DNA of 64,000 nt. It comes from Pleodorina starrii (Eukaryota; Chlorophyta; Chlorophyceae; Chlamydomonadales; Volvocaceae). The position numbers and the translations under genes are program-made. The stretch spans positions 1,401,001 through 1,465,000 of the forward strand of contig BRXU01000023.1 in the NCBI GenBank assembly GCA_030267565.1, given 5' to 3'. Positions 33,101-44,900 of the stretch are shown in pieces. The stretch's first letter is position 1. Every line of letters starts with the position of its first letter. The notes beneath the pieces are model-generated. The model was not told the DNA's origin. It saw only the letters and a list, made by a program, of their open reading frames with translations, and did not search any database.

Positions 33101-35137
33101 CAGCCCCGTAGACCCACGTGCCAGACCCGTAGACCCACGTGCCAGACCCGTAGACCCATGGCTCAGGCCCGTAGACCCACATGCCAGACCCGTAGACGAA
33201 CGGGCCAGACCCGTAGACCCACGGGCCAGACCCGTAGACCCACGGGCCAGCCCCGTACACCCTCGGGCCAGCCCCGTAGACCCGGATGCCAGACCCGTAG
33301 ACCTGCAGGCCAGACCAATAGACCCACAGACCAGCCCCGTAGACCCATGGGCCAGACCCGTACACCCACAGAACAGCCCCGTAGACCCATGGCTCAGCCC
33401 CGTAGACCCACGTGCCAGACCCGTAGACCCACGGGCCAGCCCCGTAGACCCACGAGCCAGACCCGTAGACCCACGTGCCAGACCCGTAGACCCATGGCTC
33501 AGCCCCGTATACCCACAGACAAGCCCCGTAGACCCACGGGCCAGCCCCGTAGACCCACGGGCCAGCCCCGTAGACCCACGGGCCAGCCCCGTAGATGCAT
33601 GGGCCAGACCCGTAGACCCATGGCTCAGCCCCGTAGACCCACATGCCAGACCCGTAGACCAACGGGCCAGACCCGTAGACCCATGGCTCAGCCCCGTAGA
33701 CCCACAGACAAGCCCCGTAGACCCACGGGCCAGCCCCGTTGACCCACGGGCCAGCCCCGTAGACCCACGGGCCAGCCCCGTAGACCGACAGGCCAGCCCC
33801 GTAGACCCACGTGCCAGACCCGTAGACCCATGGCTCAGCCGTGTAAACCCACGTGCCAGCCCCGTAGACCCACGGGCCAGCCCCGTAGACCCACGTGCCA
33901 GACCCGTAGACCCACGTGCCAGACCCGTAGACCCATGGCTCAGCCCCGTAGACCCACATGCCAGACCCGTAGACCCACGGGCCAGACCCGTACACCCACA
34001 GAACAGCCCCGTAGACCCATGGCTCAGCCTCGTAGACCCACGTGCCAGACCCGTAGACCCACGGGCCAGCCCCGTAGACCCACGAGCCAGATCCGTAGAC
34101 CCACGTGCCAGATCCGTAGACCCATGGCTCAGCCCCGTATACCCACAGACAAGCCCCGTAGACCCACGGGCCAGCCCCGTAGACCCACGGGCCAGCCCCG
34201 TAGACCCACGGGCCAGCCCCGTAGACGCATGGGCCAGACCCGTAGACCCATGGCTCAGCCCCGTAGACCCACATGCCAGACCCGTAGACCAACGGGCCAG
34301 ACCCGTAGACCCATGGCTCAGCCCCGTAGACCCACAGACAAGCCCCGTAGACCCACGGGCCAGCCCCGCAGACCCACAGACAAGCCCCGTAGACCCACGG
34401 GCCAGCCCCGTAGACCCACGGGCCAGCCCCGTAGACCCACATGCCAGACCCGTAGACCAACGGGCCAGACCCGTAGACCCATGGCTCAGCCCCGTATACC
34501 CACAGACAAGCCCCGTAGACCCACGGGCCAGCCCCGTAGACCCACGGGCCAGCCCCGTAGACCAACGGGCCAGCCCCGTAGACGCATGGGCCAGACCCGT
34601 AGACCCATGGCTCAGCCCCGTAGACCCACATGCCAGACCCGTAGACCCACGGGCCAGACCCGTAGACCCACAGAACAGCCCCGTAGACCCATGGCTCAGC
34701 ACCGTACACCCATGGCTCAGCCGTGTAGACCCACGGGCCAGCCCCGTAGACCCACGGGCCAGCCCCGTAGACCCACGAGCCAGACCCGTAGACCCACGTG
34801 CCAGACCCGTAGACCCATGGCTCAGCCCCGTAGACCCACGGGCCAGTCCCGTAGACCCACGGGCCAGCCCCGTAATCCCAGGGACCAGACCCGTAGACCC
34901 ATGGCTCAGCCCCGTAGACCATGGCTCAGCCCCGTAGACCCACGGGCCAGCCCCGCAGACCCACGGGCAAGCCCCGTAGACCCTCGGGCCAGCCCTGTAG
35001 ACCCGCAGGCCAGACCCGTAGACCTGCAGGCAGACCCGTAGACCCGTAGACCCACGGGCCAGCCCCGTAGACCCACGGGCCAGCCCCGTAGACCCACGAG
35101 CCAGACCCGTAGACCCACGTGCCAGACCCGTAGACCC

Positions 35138-38100
35138 ATGGCTCAGCCCCGTAGACCCATGGCTCAGCCCCTAGACCCATGGCTCAGCCCCGTAGACCCA
35201 CATGCCAGACCCGTAGACCAACGGGCCAGACCCGTAGACCCATGGCTCAGCCCCGTAGACCCACAGACATGCCCCGCAGACCCACGGGCCAGCCCCGTAG
35301 ACCCTAGGGCCAGCCCCGTAGACCCGCAGGCCAGACCCGTAGACCTGCAGGCCAGCCCCGTAGACCCACATGCCAGACCCGTAGACCCACGGGCCAGACC
35401 CGTAGACCCATGGCTCAGCCTTGTAGACCCACGTGCCAAACCCGTAGACCCACGGGCCAGCCCCGTAGACCGACAGGCCAGCCTCATAGACCCACGTGCG
35501 AGACCCGTAGACCCACAGACAAGCCCCGTAGACCCACGAGCCAGACCCGTAGACCCACGTGCCAGACCCGTAGACCCATGGCTCAGCCCCGTAGACCCAC
35601 AGACAAGCCCCGTAGACCCACGGGCCAGCCCCGTAGACACACGGGCCAGCCCCATAGACGCATGGGCCAGACCCGTAGACCCATGGCTCAGCCCCGTAGA
35701 CCCACATGCCAGACCCGTAGACCCACAGACAAGCCCCGTAGACCCACGGGCCAGCCCCGTAGACCGACAGGCCAGCCCCGTAGACCCACGTGCCAGACCC
35801 GTAGACCCATGGCTCAGCCGTGTAGACCCACGTGCCAGCCCCGTAGACGCACGGGCCAGCCCCGTAGACCCACGTGCCAGACCCGTAGACCCATGGCTCA
35901 GCCCCGTAGACCCACATGCCAGACCCGTAGACCAACGGGCCAGACCCGTAGACCCACGGGCCAGCCCCGTAGACCCACGGGCCAGCCCCGTAGACCCTCG
36001 GGCCAGCCCCGTAGACCCGGATGCCAGACCCGTAGACCTGCAGGCCAGACCTGTAGACCCACAGACCAGCCCCGTAGACCCATGGGTCAGACCCGTACAC
36101 CCACAGAACAGCCCCGTAGACCCATGGCTCAGCCTCGTAGACCCACGTGCCAGACCCGTAGACCCACGGGCCAGCCCCGTAGACCCACGAGCCAGATCCG
36201 TAGACCCACGTGCCAGATCCGTAGACCCATGGCTCAGCCCCGTATACCCACAGACAAGCCCCGTAGACCCACGGGCCAGCCCCGTAGACCCACGGGCCAG
36301 CCCCGTAGACCCACGGGCCAGCCCCGTAGACGCATGGGCCAGACCCGTAGACCCATGGCTCAGCCCCGTAGACCCACATGCCAGACCCGTAGACCAACGG
36401 GCCAGACCCGTAGACCCATGGCTCAGCCCCGTAGACCCACAGACAAGCCCCGTAGACCCACGGGCCAGCCCCGCAGACCCACAGACAAGCCCCGTAGACC
36501 CACGGGCCAGCCCCGTAGACCCACGGGCCAGCCCCGTAGACCCACATGCCAGACCCGTAGACCAACGGGCCAGACCCGTAGACCCATGGCTCAGCCCCGT
36601 ATACCCACAGACAAGCCCCGTAGACCCACGGGCCAGCCCCGTAGACCCACGGGCCAGCCCCGTAGACCAACGGGCCAGCCCCGTAGACGCATGGGCCAGA
36701 CCCGTAGACCCATGGCTCAGCCCCGTAGACCCACATGCCAGACCCGTAGACCCACGGGCCAGACCCGTAGACCCACAGAACAGCCCCGTAGACCCATGGC
36801 TCAGCACCGTACACCCATGGCTCAGCCGTGTAGACCCACGGGCCAGCCCCGTAGACCCACGGGCCAGCCCCGTAGACCCACGAGCCAGACCCGTAGACCC
36901 ACGTGCCAGACCCGTAGACCCATGGCTCAGCCCCGTAGACCCACGGGCCAGTCCCGTAGACCCACGGGCCAGCCCCGTAATCCCAGGGACCATACCCGTA
37001 GACCCATGGCTCAGCCCCGTAGACCATGGCTCAGCCCCGTAGACCCACGGGCCAGCCCCGCAGACCCACGGGCAAGCCCCGTAGACCCTCGGGCCAGCCC
37101 TGTAGACCCGCAGGCCAGACCCGTAGACCTGCAGGCAGACCCGTAGACCCGTAGACCCACGGGCCAGCCCCGTAGACCCACGGGCCAGCCCCGTAGACCC
37201 ACGAGCCAGACCCGTAGACCCACGTGCCAGACCCGTAGACCCATGGCTCAGCCCCGTAGACCCATGGCTCAGCCCCTAGACCCATGGCTCAGCCCCGTAG
37301 ACCCACATGCCAGACCCGTAGACCAACGGGCCAGACCCGTAGACCCATGGCTCAGCCCCGTAGACCCACAGACATGCCCCGCAGACCCACGGGCCAGCCC
37401 CGTAGACCCTAGGGCCAGCCCCGTAGACCCGCAGGCCAGACCCGTAGACCTGCAGGCCAGCCCCGTAGACCCACATGCCAGACCCGTAGACCCACGGGCC
37501 AGACCCGTAGACCCATGGCTCAGCCTTGTAGACCCACGTGCCAAACCCGTAGACCCACGGGCCAGCCCCGTAGACCGACAGGCCAGCCTCATAGACCCAC
37601 GTGCGAGACCCGTAGACCCACAGACAAGCCCCGTAGACCCACGAGCCAGACCCGTAGACCCACGTGCCAGACCCGTAGACCCATGGCTCAGCCCCGTAGA
37701 CCCACAGACAAGCCCCGTAGACCCACGGGCCAGCCCCGTAGACACACGGGCCAGCCCCATAGACGCATGGGCCAGACCCGTAGACCCATGGCTCAGCCCC
37801 GTAGACCCACATGCCAGACCCGTAGACCCACAGACAAGCCCCGTAGACCCACGGGCCAGCCCCGTAGACCGACAGGCCAGCCCCGTAGACCCACGTGCCA
37901 GACCCGTAGACCCATGGCTCAGCCGTGTAGACCCACGTGCCAGCCCCGTAGACGCACGGGCCAGCCCCGTAGACCCACGTGCCAGACCCGTAGACCCATG
38001 GCTCAGCCCCGTAGACCCACATGCCAGACCCGTAGACCAACGGGCCAGACCCGTAGACCCACGGGCCAGCCCCGTAGACCCACGGGCCAGCCCCGTAGAC

Positions 38101-38773
38101 CCTCGGGCCAGCCCCGTAGACCCGGATGCCAGACCCGTAGACCTGCAGGCCAGACCTGTAGACCCACAGACCAGCCCCGTAGACCCATGGGTCAGACCCG
38201 TACACCCACAGAACAGCCCCGTAGACCCATGGCTCAGCCTCGTAGACCCACGTGCCAGACCCGTAGACCCACGGGCCAGCCCTGTAGACGCACGAGCCAG
38301 ACCCGTAGACCCACGTGCCAGACCCGTAGACCCATGGATCAGCCCCGTATACCCACAGACAAGCCCCGTAGACCCACGGGCCAGCCCCGTAGACCCACGG
38401 GCCAGCCCCGTAGACCCACGGGCCAGCCCCGTAGACGCATGGGCCAGACCCGTAGACCCATGGCTCAGCCCCGTAGACCCACATGCCAGACCCGTAGACC
38501 CACGGGCCAGACCCGTAGACCCACAGAACAGCCCCGTAGACCCATGGCTCAGCACCGTACACCCATGGCTCAGCCGTGTAGACCCACGGGCCAGCCCCGT
38601 AGACCCACGGGCCAGCCCCGTAGACCCACGAGCCAGACCCGTAGACCCACGTGCCAGACCCGTAGACCCATGGCTCAGCCCCGTAGACCCACGGGCCAGT
38701 CCCGTAGACCCACGGGCCAGCCCCGTAATCCCAGGGACCAGACCCGTAGACCCATGGCTCAGCCCCGTAGACC
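35138..38773. repeat. Higher-order repeats in the 21-bp array (2,105-bp and 1,531-bp blocks)
   Basis: The ordered variant pattern starting at 35138 (including a shortened unit CAGCCCCTAGACCC) restarts at 37243, 2,105 bp later, and again at 40777 and 42359. The pattern starting at 38774 restarts at 43890, 45821 and 47862 and, shortened, at 46873. Such long identical orders of variants point to block duplication. Confidence 0.85.
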
Positions 38774-39901
38774 ATGGCTCAGCCCCGTAGACCCACGTGC
38801 CAGACCCGTAGACCCACGGGCAAGCCCCGTAGACCCACGGGCCAGACCCGTAGACCTGCGGGCCAGACCCGTAGGCCCACAGAACAGCCCCGTAGACCCA
38901 CGGGCCAGCCCCGTAGACCCACGTGCCAGACCCGTAGACCCATGGCTCAGCCCCGTAGACCTATGGCTCAGCCCCGTGGACCCACATGCCAGACCCGTAG
39001 ACCAACGGGCCAGACCCGTAGACCCATGGCTCAGCCCCGTAGACTCACAGACATGCCCCGCAGACCCACGGGCCAGCCCCGTAGACCCACGGGCCAGCCC
39101 CGTAGACCCACGGGCCAGCCCCGTAGACCCTAGGGCCAGCCCCGTAGAACCGCAGGCCAGACCCGTAGACCTGCAGGCCCGCCCCGTAGACCCACGGGCC
39201 AGCCCCGTAGACCCACGGGCCAGACCCGCAGACCCACGGGCCAGCCCCGTAGACCCACGTGTCAGACCCGTAGACCCATGGCTCAGCCCCGTAGACCCTC
39301 GTGCCAGCCCCGTAGACCCACCGGCCAGCCCCGTAGACCCACGGGCCAGCCCCGTAGACACAGGGGCCAGGCCCGTAGACCGATGGCTCAGCCCCGTAGA
39401 CCCATGGCTCAGCCCCGTAGACCCACATGCCAGACCCGTAGACCAACGGGCCAGACCCGTAGACCCATGGCTCAGCCCCGTAGACCCACAGACAAGCCCC
39501 GTAGACCCACGGGCCAGCCCCGCAGACCCACAGACAAGCCCCGTAGACCCACGGGCCAGCCCCGTAGACCCACGGGCCAGCCCCGTAGACCCACATGCCA
39601 GACCCGTAGACCAACGGGCCAGACCCGTAGACCCATGGCTCAGCCCCGTATACCCACAGACAAGCCCCGTAGACCCACGGGCCAGCCCCGTAGACCCACG
39701 GGCCAGCCCCGTAGACCAACGGGCCAGCCCCGTAGACGCATGGGCCAGACCCGTAGACCCATGGCTCAGCCCCGTAGACCCACATGCCAGACCCGTAGAC
39801 CCACGGGCCAGACCCGTAGACCCACAGAACAGCCCCGTAGACCCATGGCTCAGCACCGTACACCCATGGCTCAGCCGTGTAGACCCACGGGCCAGCCCCG
39901 T

Positions 39902-40003
39902 TGTAACGCCGAGGTCATAGGTGCCGTACAGTCGGCTAGCATAAAGCCTAAGAAAGGCGTCGCACAGCATCTCGAGTAGCCTTTGCTCCGCCCAAGCACT
40001 ACA
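39902..40003 (+). repeat. 5' LTR of TRIM copy 1
   Basis: 102 bp, TG...CA ends. Identical to the 3' repeat at 40280-40381. Confidence 0.85.
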
Positions 40004-40279
40004 TTGATATCGAGACCAGTACTGTCGTACAGTCTCTCAGAGGTCGTCAGTTCGATCCCTGGTACTCGCGGAAAGGCTTCCACTCCAGAAAACCTTGCAA
40101 ATTAAGGCTAGAGGCATGCATGCCGCGGCATGACCTGACTTGGGAAGTTGTCCACCCCAATGCCGAAGACCTGGCTAAGACCCCAGGCATGCAAAGGTGG
40201 TGAAAGGCGGAGTGGACTGTGCACAGACACTGCGAGGACGCAGTGAGGACCGAGGACGTTCCCTTCAGAGGGGGGGGAA

Positions 40280-40381
40280 TGTAACGCCGAGGTCATAGGT
40301 GCCGTACAGTCGGCTAGCATAAAGCCTAAGAAAGGCGTCGCACAGCATCTCGAGTAGCCTTTGCTCCGCCCAAGCACTACA
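40280..40381 (+). repeat. 3' LTR of TRIM copy 1
   Basis: 102 bp, identical to the 5' repeat. Preceded by the G-rich polypurine tract at 40267-40279 and followed by the CCCGT target duplication. Confidence 0.85.
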
Positions 40382-41483
40382 CCCGTAGACCCACGGGCCA
40401 GCCCCGTAGACCCACGAGCCAGACCCGTAGACCCACGTGCCAGACCCGTAGACCCATGGCTCAGCCCCGTAGACCCACGGGCCAGTCCCGTAGACCCACG
40501 GGCCAGCCCCGTAATCCCAGGGACCAGACCCGTAGACCCATGGCTCAGCCCCGTAGACCATGGCTCAGCCCCGTAGACCCACGGGCCAGCCCCGCAGACC
40601 CACGGGCAAGCCCCGTAGACCCTCGGGCCAGCCCTGTAGACCCGCAGGCCAGACCCGTAGACCTGCAGGCAGACCCGTAGACCCGTAGACCCACGGGCCA
40701 GCCCCGTAGACCCACGGGCCAGCCCCGTAGACCCACGAGCCAGACCCGTAGACCCACGTGCCAGACCCGTAGACCCATGGCTCAGCCCCGTAGACCCATG
40801 GCTCAGCCCCTAGACCCATGGCTCAGCCCCGTAGACCCACATGCCAGACCCGTAGACCAACGGGCCAGACCCGTAGACCCATGGCTCAGCCCCGTAGACC
40901 CACAGACATGCCCCGCAGACCCACGGGCCAGCCCCGTAGACCCTAGGGCCAGCCCCGTAGACCCGCAGGCCAGACCCGTAGACCTGCAGGCCAGCCCCGT
41001 AGACCCACATGCCAGACCCGTAGACCAACGGGCCAGACCCGTAGACCCATGGCTCAGCCCCGTAGACCCACAGACAAGCCCCGTAGACCCACGGGCCAGC
41101 CCCGCAGACCCACAGACAAGCCCCGTAGACCCACGGGCCAGCCCCGTAGACCCACGGGCCAGCCCCGTAGACCCACATGCCAGACCCGTAGACCAACGGG
41201 CCAGACCCGTAGACCCATGGCTCAGCCCCGTATACCCACAGACAAGCCCCGTAGACCCACGGGCCAGCCCCGTAGACCCACGGGCCAGCCCCGTAGACCA
41301 ACGGGCCAGCCCCGTAGACGCATGGGCCAGACCCGTAGACCCATGGCTCAGCCCCGTAGACCCACATGCCAGACCCGTAGACCCACGGGCCAGACCCGTA
41401 GACCCACAGAACAGCCCCGTAGACCCATGGCTCAGCACCGTACACCCATGGCTCAGCCGTGTAGACCCACGGGCCAGCCCCGT

Positions 41484-41963
41484 TGTAACGCCGAGGTCAT
41501 AGGTGCCGTACAGTCGGCTAGCATAAAGCCTAAGAAAGGCGTCGCACAGCATCTCGAGTAGCCTTTGCTCCGCCCAAGCACTACATTGATATCGAGACCA
41601 GTACTGTCGTACAGTCTCTCAGAGGTCGTCAGTTCGATCCCTGGTACTCGCGGAAAGGCTTCCACTCCAGAAAACCTTGCAAATTAAGGCTAGAGGCATG
41701 CATGCCGCGGCATGACCTGACTTGGGAAGTTGTCCACCCCAATGCCGAAGACCTGGCTAAGACCCCAGGCATGCAAAGGTGGTGAAAGGCGGAGTGGACT
41801 GTGCACAGACACTGCGAGGACGCAGTGAGGACCGAGGACGTTCCCTTCAGAGGGGGGGGAATGTAACGCCGAGGTCATAGGTGCCGTACAGTCGGCTAGC
41901 ATAAAGCCTACGAAAGGCGTCGCACAGCATCTCGAGTAGCCTTTGCTCCGCCCAAGCACTACA
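41484..41963 (+). mobile_element. TRIM-like mini LTR retrotransposon, copy 2
   Basis: Same 480-bp structure as copy 1, with LTRs at 41484-41585 and 41862-41963 and the same CCCGT flanks (41479-41483 and 41964-41968). The 3' LTR carries one substitution (AAGCCTACG against AAGCCTAAG, at 41911). Because the flanking minisatellite is also the same at a 1,582-bp offset, this copy most likely arose by duplication of a block of the array, not by a second insertion. Confidence 0.85.
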
Positions 41964-44900
41964 CCCGTAGACCCACGGGCCAGCCCCGTAGACCCACGAG
42001 CCAGACCCGTAGACCCACGTGCCAGACCCGTAGACCCATGGCTCAGCCCCGTAGACCCACGGGCCAGTCCCGTAGACCCACGGGCCAGCCCCGTAATCCC
42101 AGGGACCAGACCCGTAGACCCATGGCTCAGCCCCGTAGACCATGGCTCAGCCCCGTAGACCCACGGGCCAGCCCCGCAGACCCACGGGCAAGCCCCGTAG
42201 ACCCTCGGGCCAGCCCTGTAGACCCGCAGGCCAGACCCGTAGACCTGCAGGCAGACCCGTAGACCCGTAGACCCACGGGCCAGCCCCGTAGACCCACGGG
42301 CCAGCCCCGTAGACCCACGAGCCAGACCCGTAGACCCACGTGCCAGACCCGTAGACCCATGGCTCAGCCCCGTAGACCCATGGCTCAGCCCCTAGACCCA
42401 TGGCTCAGCCCCGTAGACCCACATGCCAGACCCGTAGACCAACGGGCCAGACCCGTAGACCCATGGCTCAGCCCCGTAGACCCACAGACATGCCCCGCAG
42501 ACCCACGGGCCAGCCCCGTAGACCCTAGAGCCAGCCCCGTAGACCCGCAGGCCAGACCCGTAGACCTGCAGGCCAGCCCCGTAGACCCACATGCCAGACC
42601 CGTAGACCCACGGGCCAGACCCGTAGACCCATGGCTCAGCCTTGTAGACCCACGTGCCAAACCCGTAGACCCACGGGCCAGCCCCGTAGACCGACAGGCC
42701 AGCCTCATAGACCCACGTGCGAGACCCGTAGACCCACAGACAAGCCCCGTAGACCCACGAGCCAGACCCGTAGACCCACGTGCCAGACCCGTAGACCCAT
42801 GGCTCAGCCCCGTAGACCCACAGACAAGCCCCGTAGACCCACGGGCCAGCCCCGTAGACACACGGGCCAGCCCCATAGACGCATGGGCCAGACCCGTAGA
42901 CCCATGGCTCAGCCCCGTAGACCCACATGCCAGACCCGTAGACCCACAGACAAGCCCCGTAGACCCACGGGCCAGCCCCGTAGACCGACAGGCCAGCCCC
43001 GTAGACCCACGTGCCAGACCCGTAGACCCATGGCTCAGCCGTGTAGACCCACGTGCCAGCCCCGTAGACGCACGGGCCAGCCCCGTAGACCCACGTGCCA
43101 GACCCGTAGACCCATGGCTCAGCCCCGTAGACCCACATGCCAGACCCGTAGACCAACGGGCCAGACCCGTAGACCCACGGGCCAGCCCCGTAGACCCACG
43201 GGCCAGCCCCGTAGACCCTCGGGCCAGCCCCGTAGACCCGGATGCCAGACCCGTAGACCTGCAGGCCAGACCAGTAGACCCACAGACCAGCCCCGTAGAC
43301 CCATGGGTCAGACCCGTACACCCACAGAACAGCCCCGTAGACCCATGGCTCAGCCTCGTAGACCCACGTGCCAGACCCGTAGACCCACGGGCCAGCCCTG
43401 TAGACGCACGAGCCAGACCCGTAGACCCACGTGCCAGACCCGTAGACCCATGGATCAGCCCCGTATACCCACAGACAAGCCCCGTAGACCCACGGGCCAG
43501 CCCCGTAGACCCACGGGCCAGCCCCGTAGACCCACGGGCCAGCCCCGTAGACGCATGGGCCAGACCCGTAGACCCATGGCTCAGCCCCGTAGACCCACAT
43601 GCCAGACCCGTAGACCCACGGGCCAGACCCGTAGACCCACAGAACAGCCCCGTAGACCCATGGCTCAGCACCGTACACCCATGGCTCAGCCGTGTAGACC
43701 CACGGGCCAGCCCCGTAGACCCACGGGCCAGCCCCGTAGACCCACGAGCCAGACCCGTAGACCCACGTGCCAGACCCGTAGACCCATGGCTCAGCCCCGT
43801 AGACCCACGGGCCAGTCCCGTAGACCCACGGGCCAGCCCCGTAATCCCAGGGACCAGACCCGTAGACCCATGGCTCAGCCCCGTAGACCATGGCTCAGCC
43901 CCGTAGACCCACGTGCCAGACCCGTAGACCCACGGGCAAGCCCCGTAGACCCACGGGCCAGACCCGTAGACCTGCGGGCCAGACCCGTAGGCCCACAGAA
44001 CAGCCCCGTAGACCCACGGGCCAGCCCCGTAGACCCACGTGCCAGACCCGTAGACCCATGGCTCAGCCCCGTAGACCTATGGCTCAGCCCCGTGGACCCA
44101 CATGCCAGACCCGTAGACCAACGGGCCAGACCCGTAGACCCATGGCTCAGCCCCGTAGACTCACAGACATGCCCCGCAGACCCACGGGCCAGCCCCGTAG
44201 ACCCACGGGCCAGCCCCGTAGACCCACGGGCCAGCCCCGTAGACCCTAGGGCCAGCCCCGTAGACCCGCAGGCCAGACCCGTAGACCTGCAGGCCCGCCC
44301 CGTAGACCCACGGGCCAGCCCCGTAGACCCACGGGCCAGACCCGCAGACCCACGGGCCAGCCCCGTAGACCCACGTGTCAGACCCGTAGACCCATGGCTC
44401 AGCCCCGTAGACCCTCGTGCCAGCCCCGTAGACCCACCGGCCAGCCCCGTAGACCCACGGGCCAGCCCCGTAGACACAGGGGCCAGGCCCGTAGACCGAT
44501 GGCTCAGCCCCGTAGACCCATGGCTCAGCCCCGCAGACCCACGTGTCAGACCCGTAGACCGATGGCTCAGCCCCGTAGACCCTCGTGCCAGCCCCGTAGA
44601 CCCAAGGGCCAGCCCCGTAGACCGACAGGCCAGCCCCGTAGATCCACGTGCCAGACCCGTAGACCCACGTGCCAGACCCGTAGACCCACGAGCCAGACCC
44701 GTAGACCCACGTGCCAGACCCGTAGACCCATGGCTCAGCCCCGTAGACCCACAGACAAGCCCCGTAGACCCACGGGCCAGCCCCGTAGACACACGGGCCA
44801 GCCCCATAGACGCATGGGCCAGACCCGTAGACCCATGGCTCAGCCCCGTAGACCCACATGCCAGACCCGTAGACCCACAGACAAGCCCCGTAGACCCACG

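Larger units (their letters stand above)
39902..40381 (+). mobile_element. TRIM-like mini LTR retrotransposon, copy 1
   Basis: A 480-bp element with two identical 102-bp terminal repeats that start TGTAACGCC and end GCACTACA (39902-40003 and 40280-40381). The 5-bp flank CCCGT is present on both sides (39897-39901 and 40382-40386) and once in uninterrupted array units, so it is a target-site duplication. The inner sequence begins TTGATATCGAGACC, placed like a primer-binding site and loosely similar to the initiator-Met complement. It ends in a purine-rich tract, AGAGGGGGGGGAA, right before the 3' repeat. It has no coding capacity, so it would need enzymes from an autonomous LTR element. An internal GTTCGATCC at 40050-40058 resembles a tRNA B-box. 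Confidence 0.85.
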
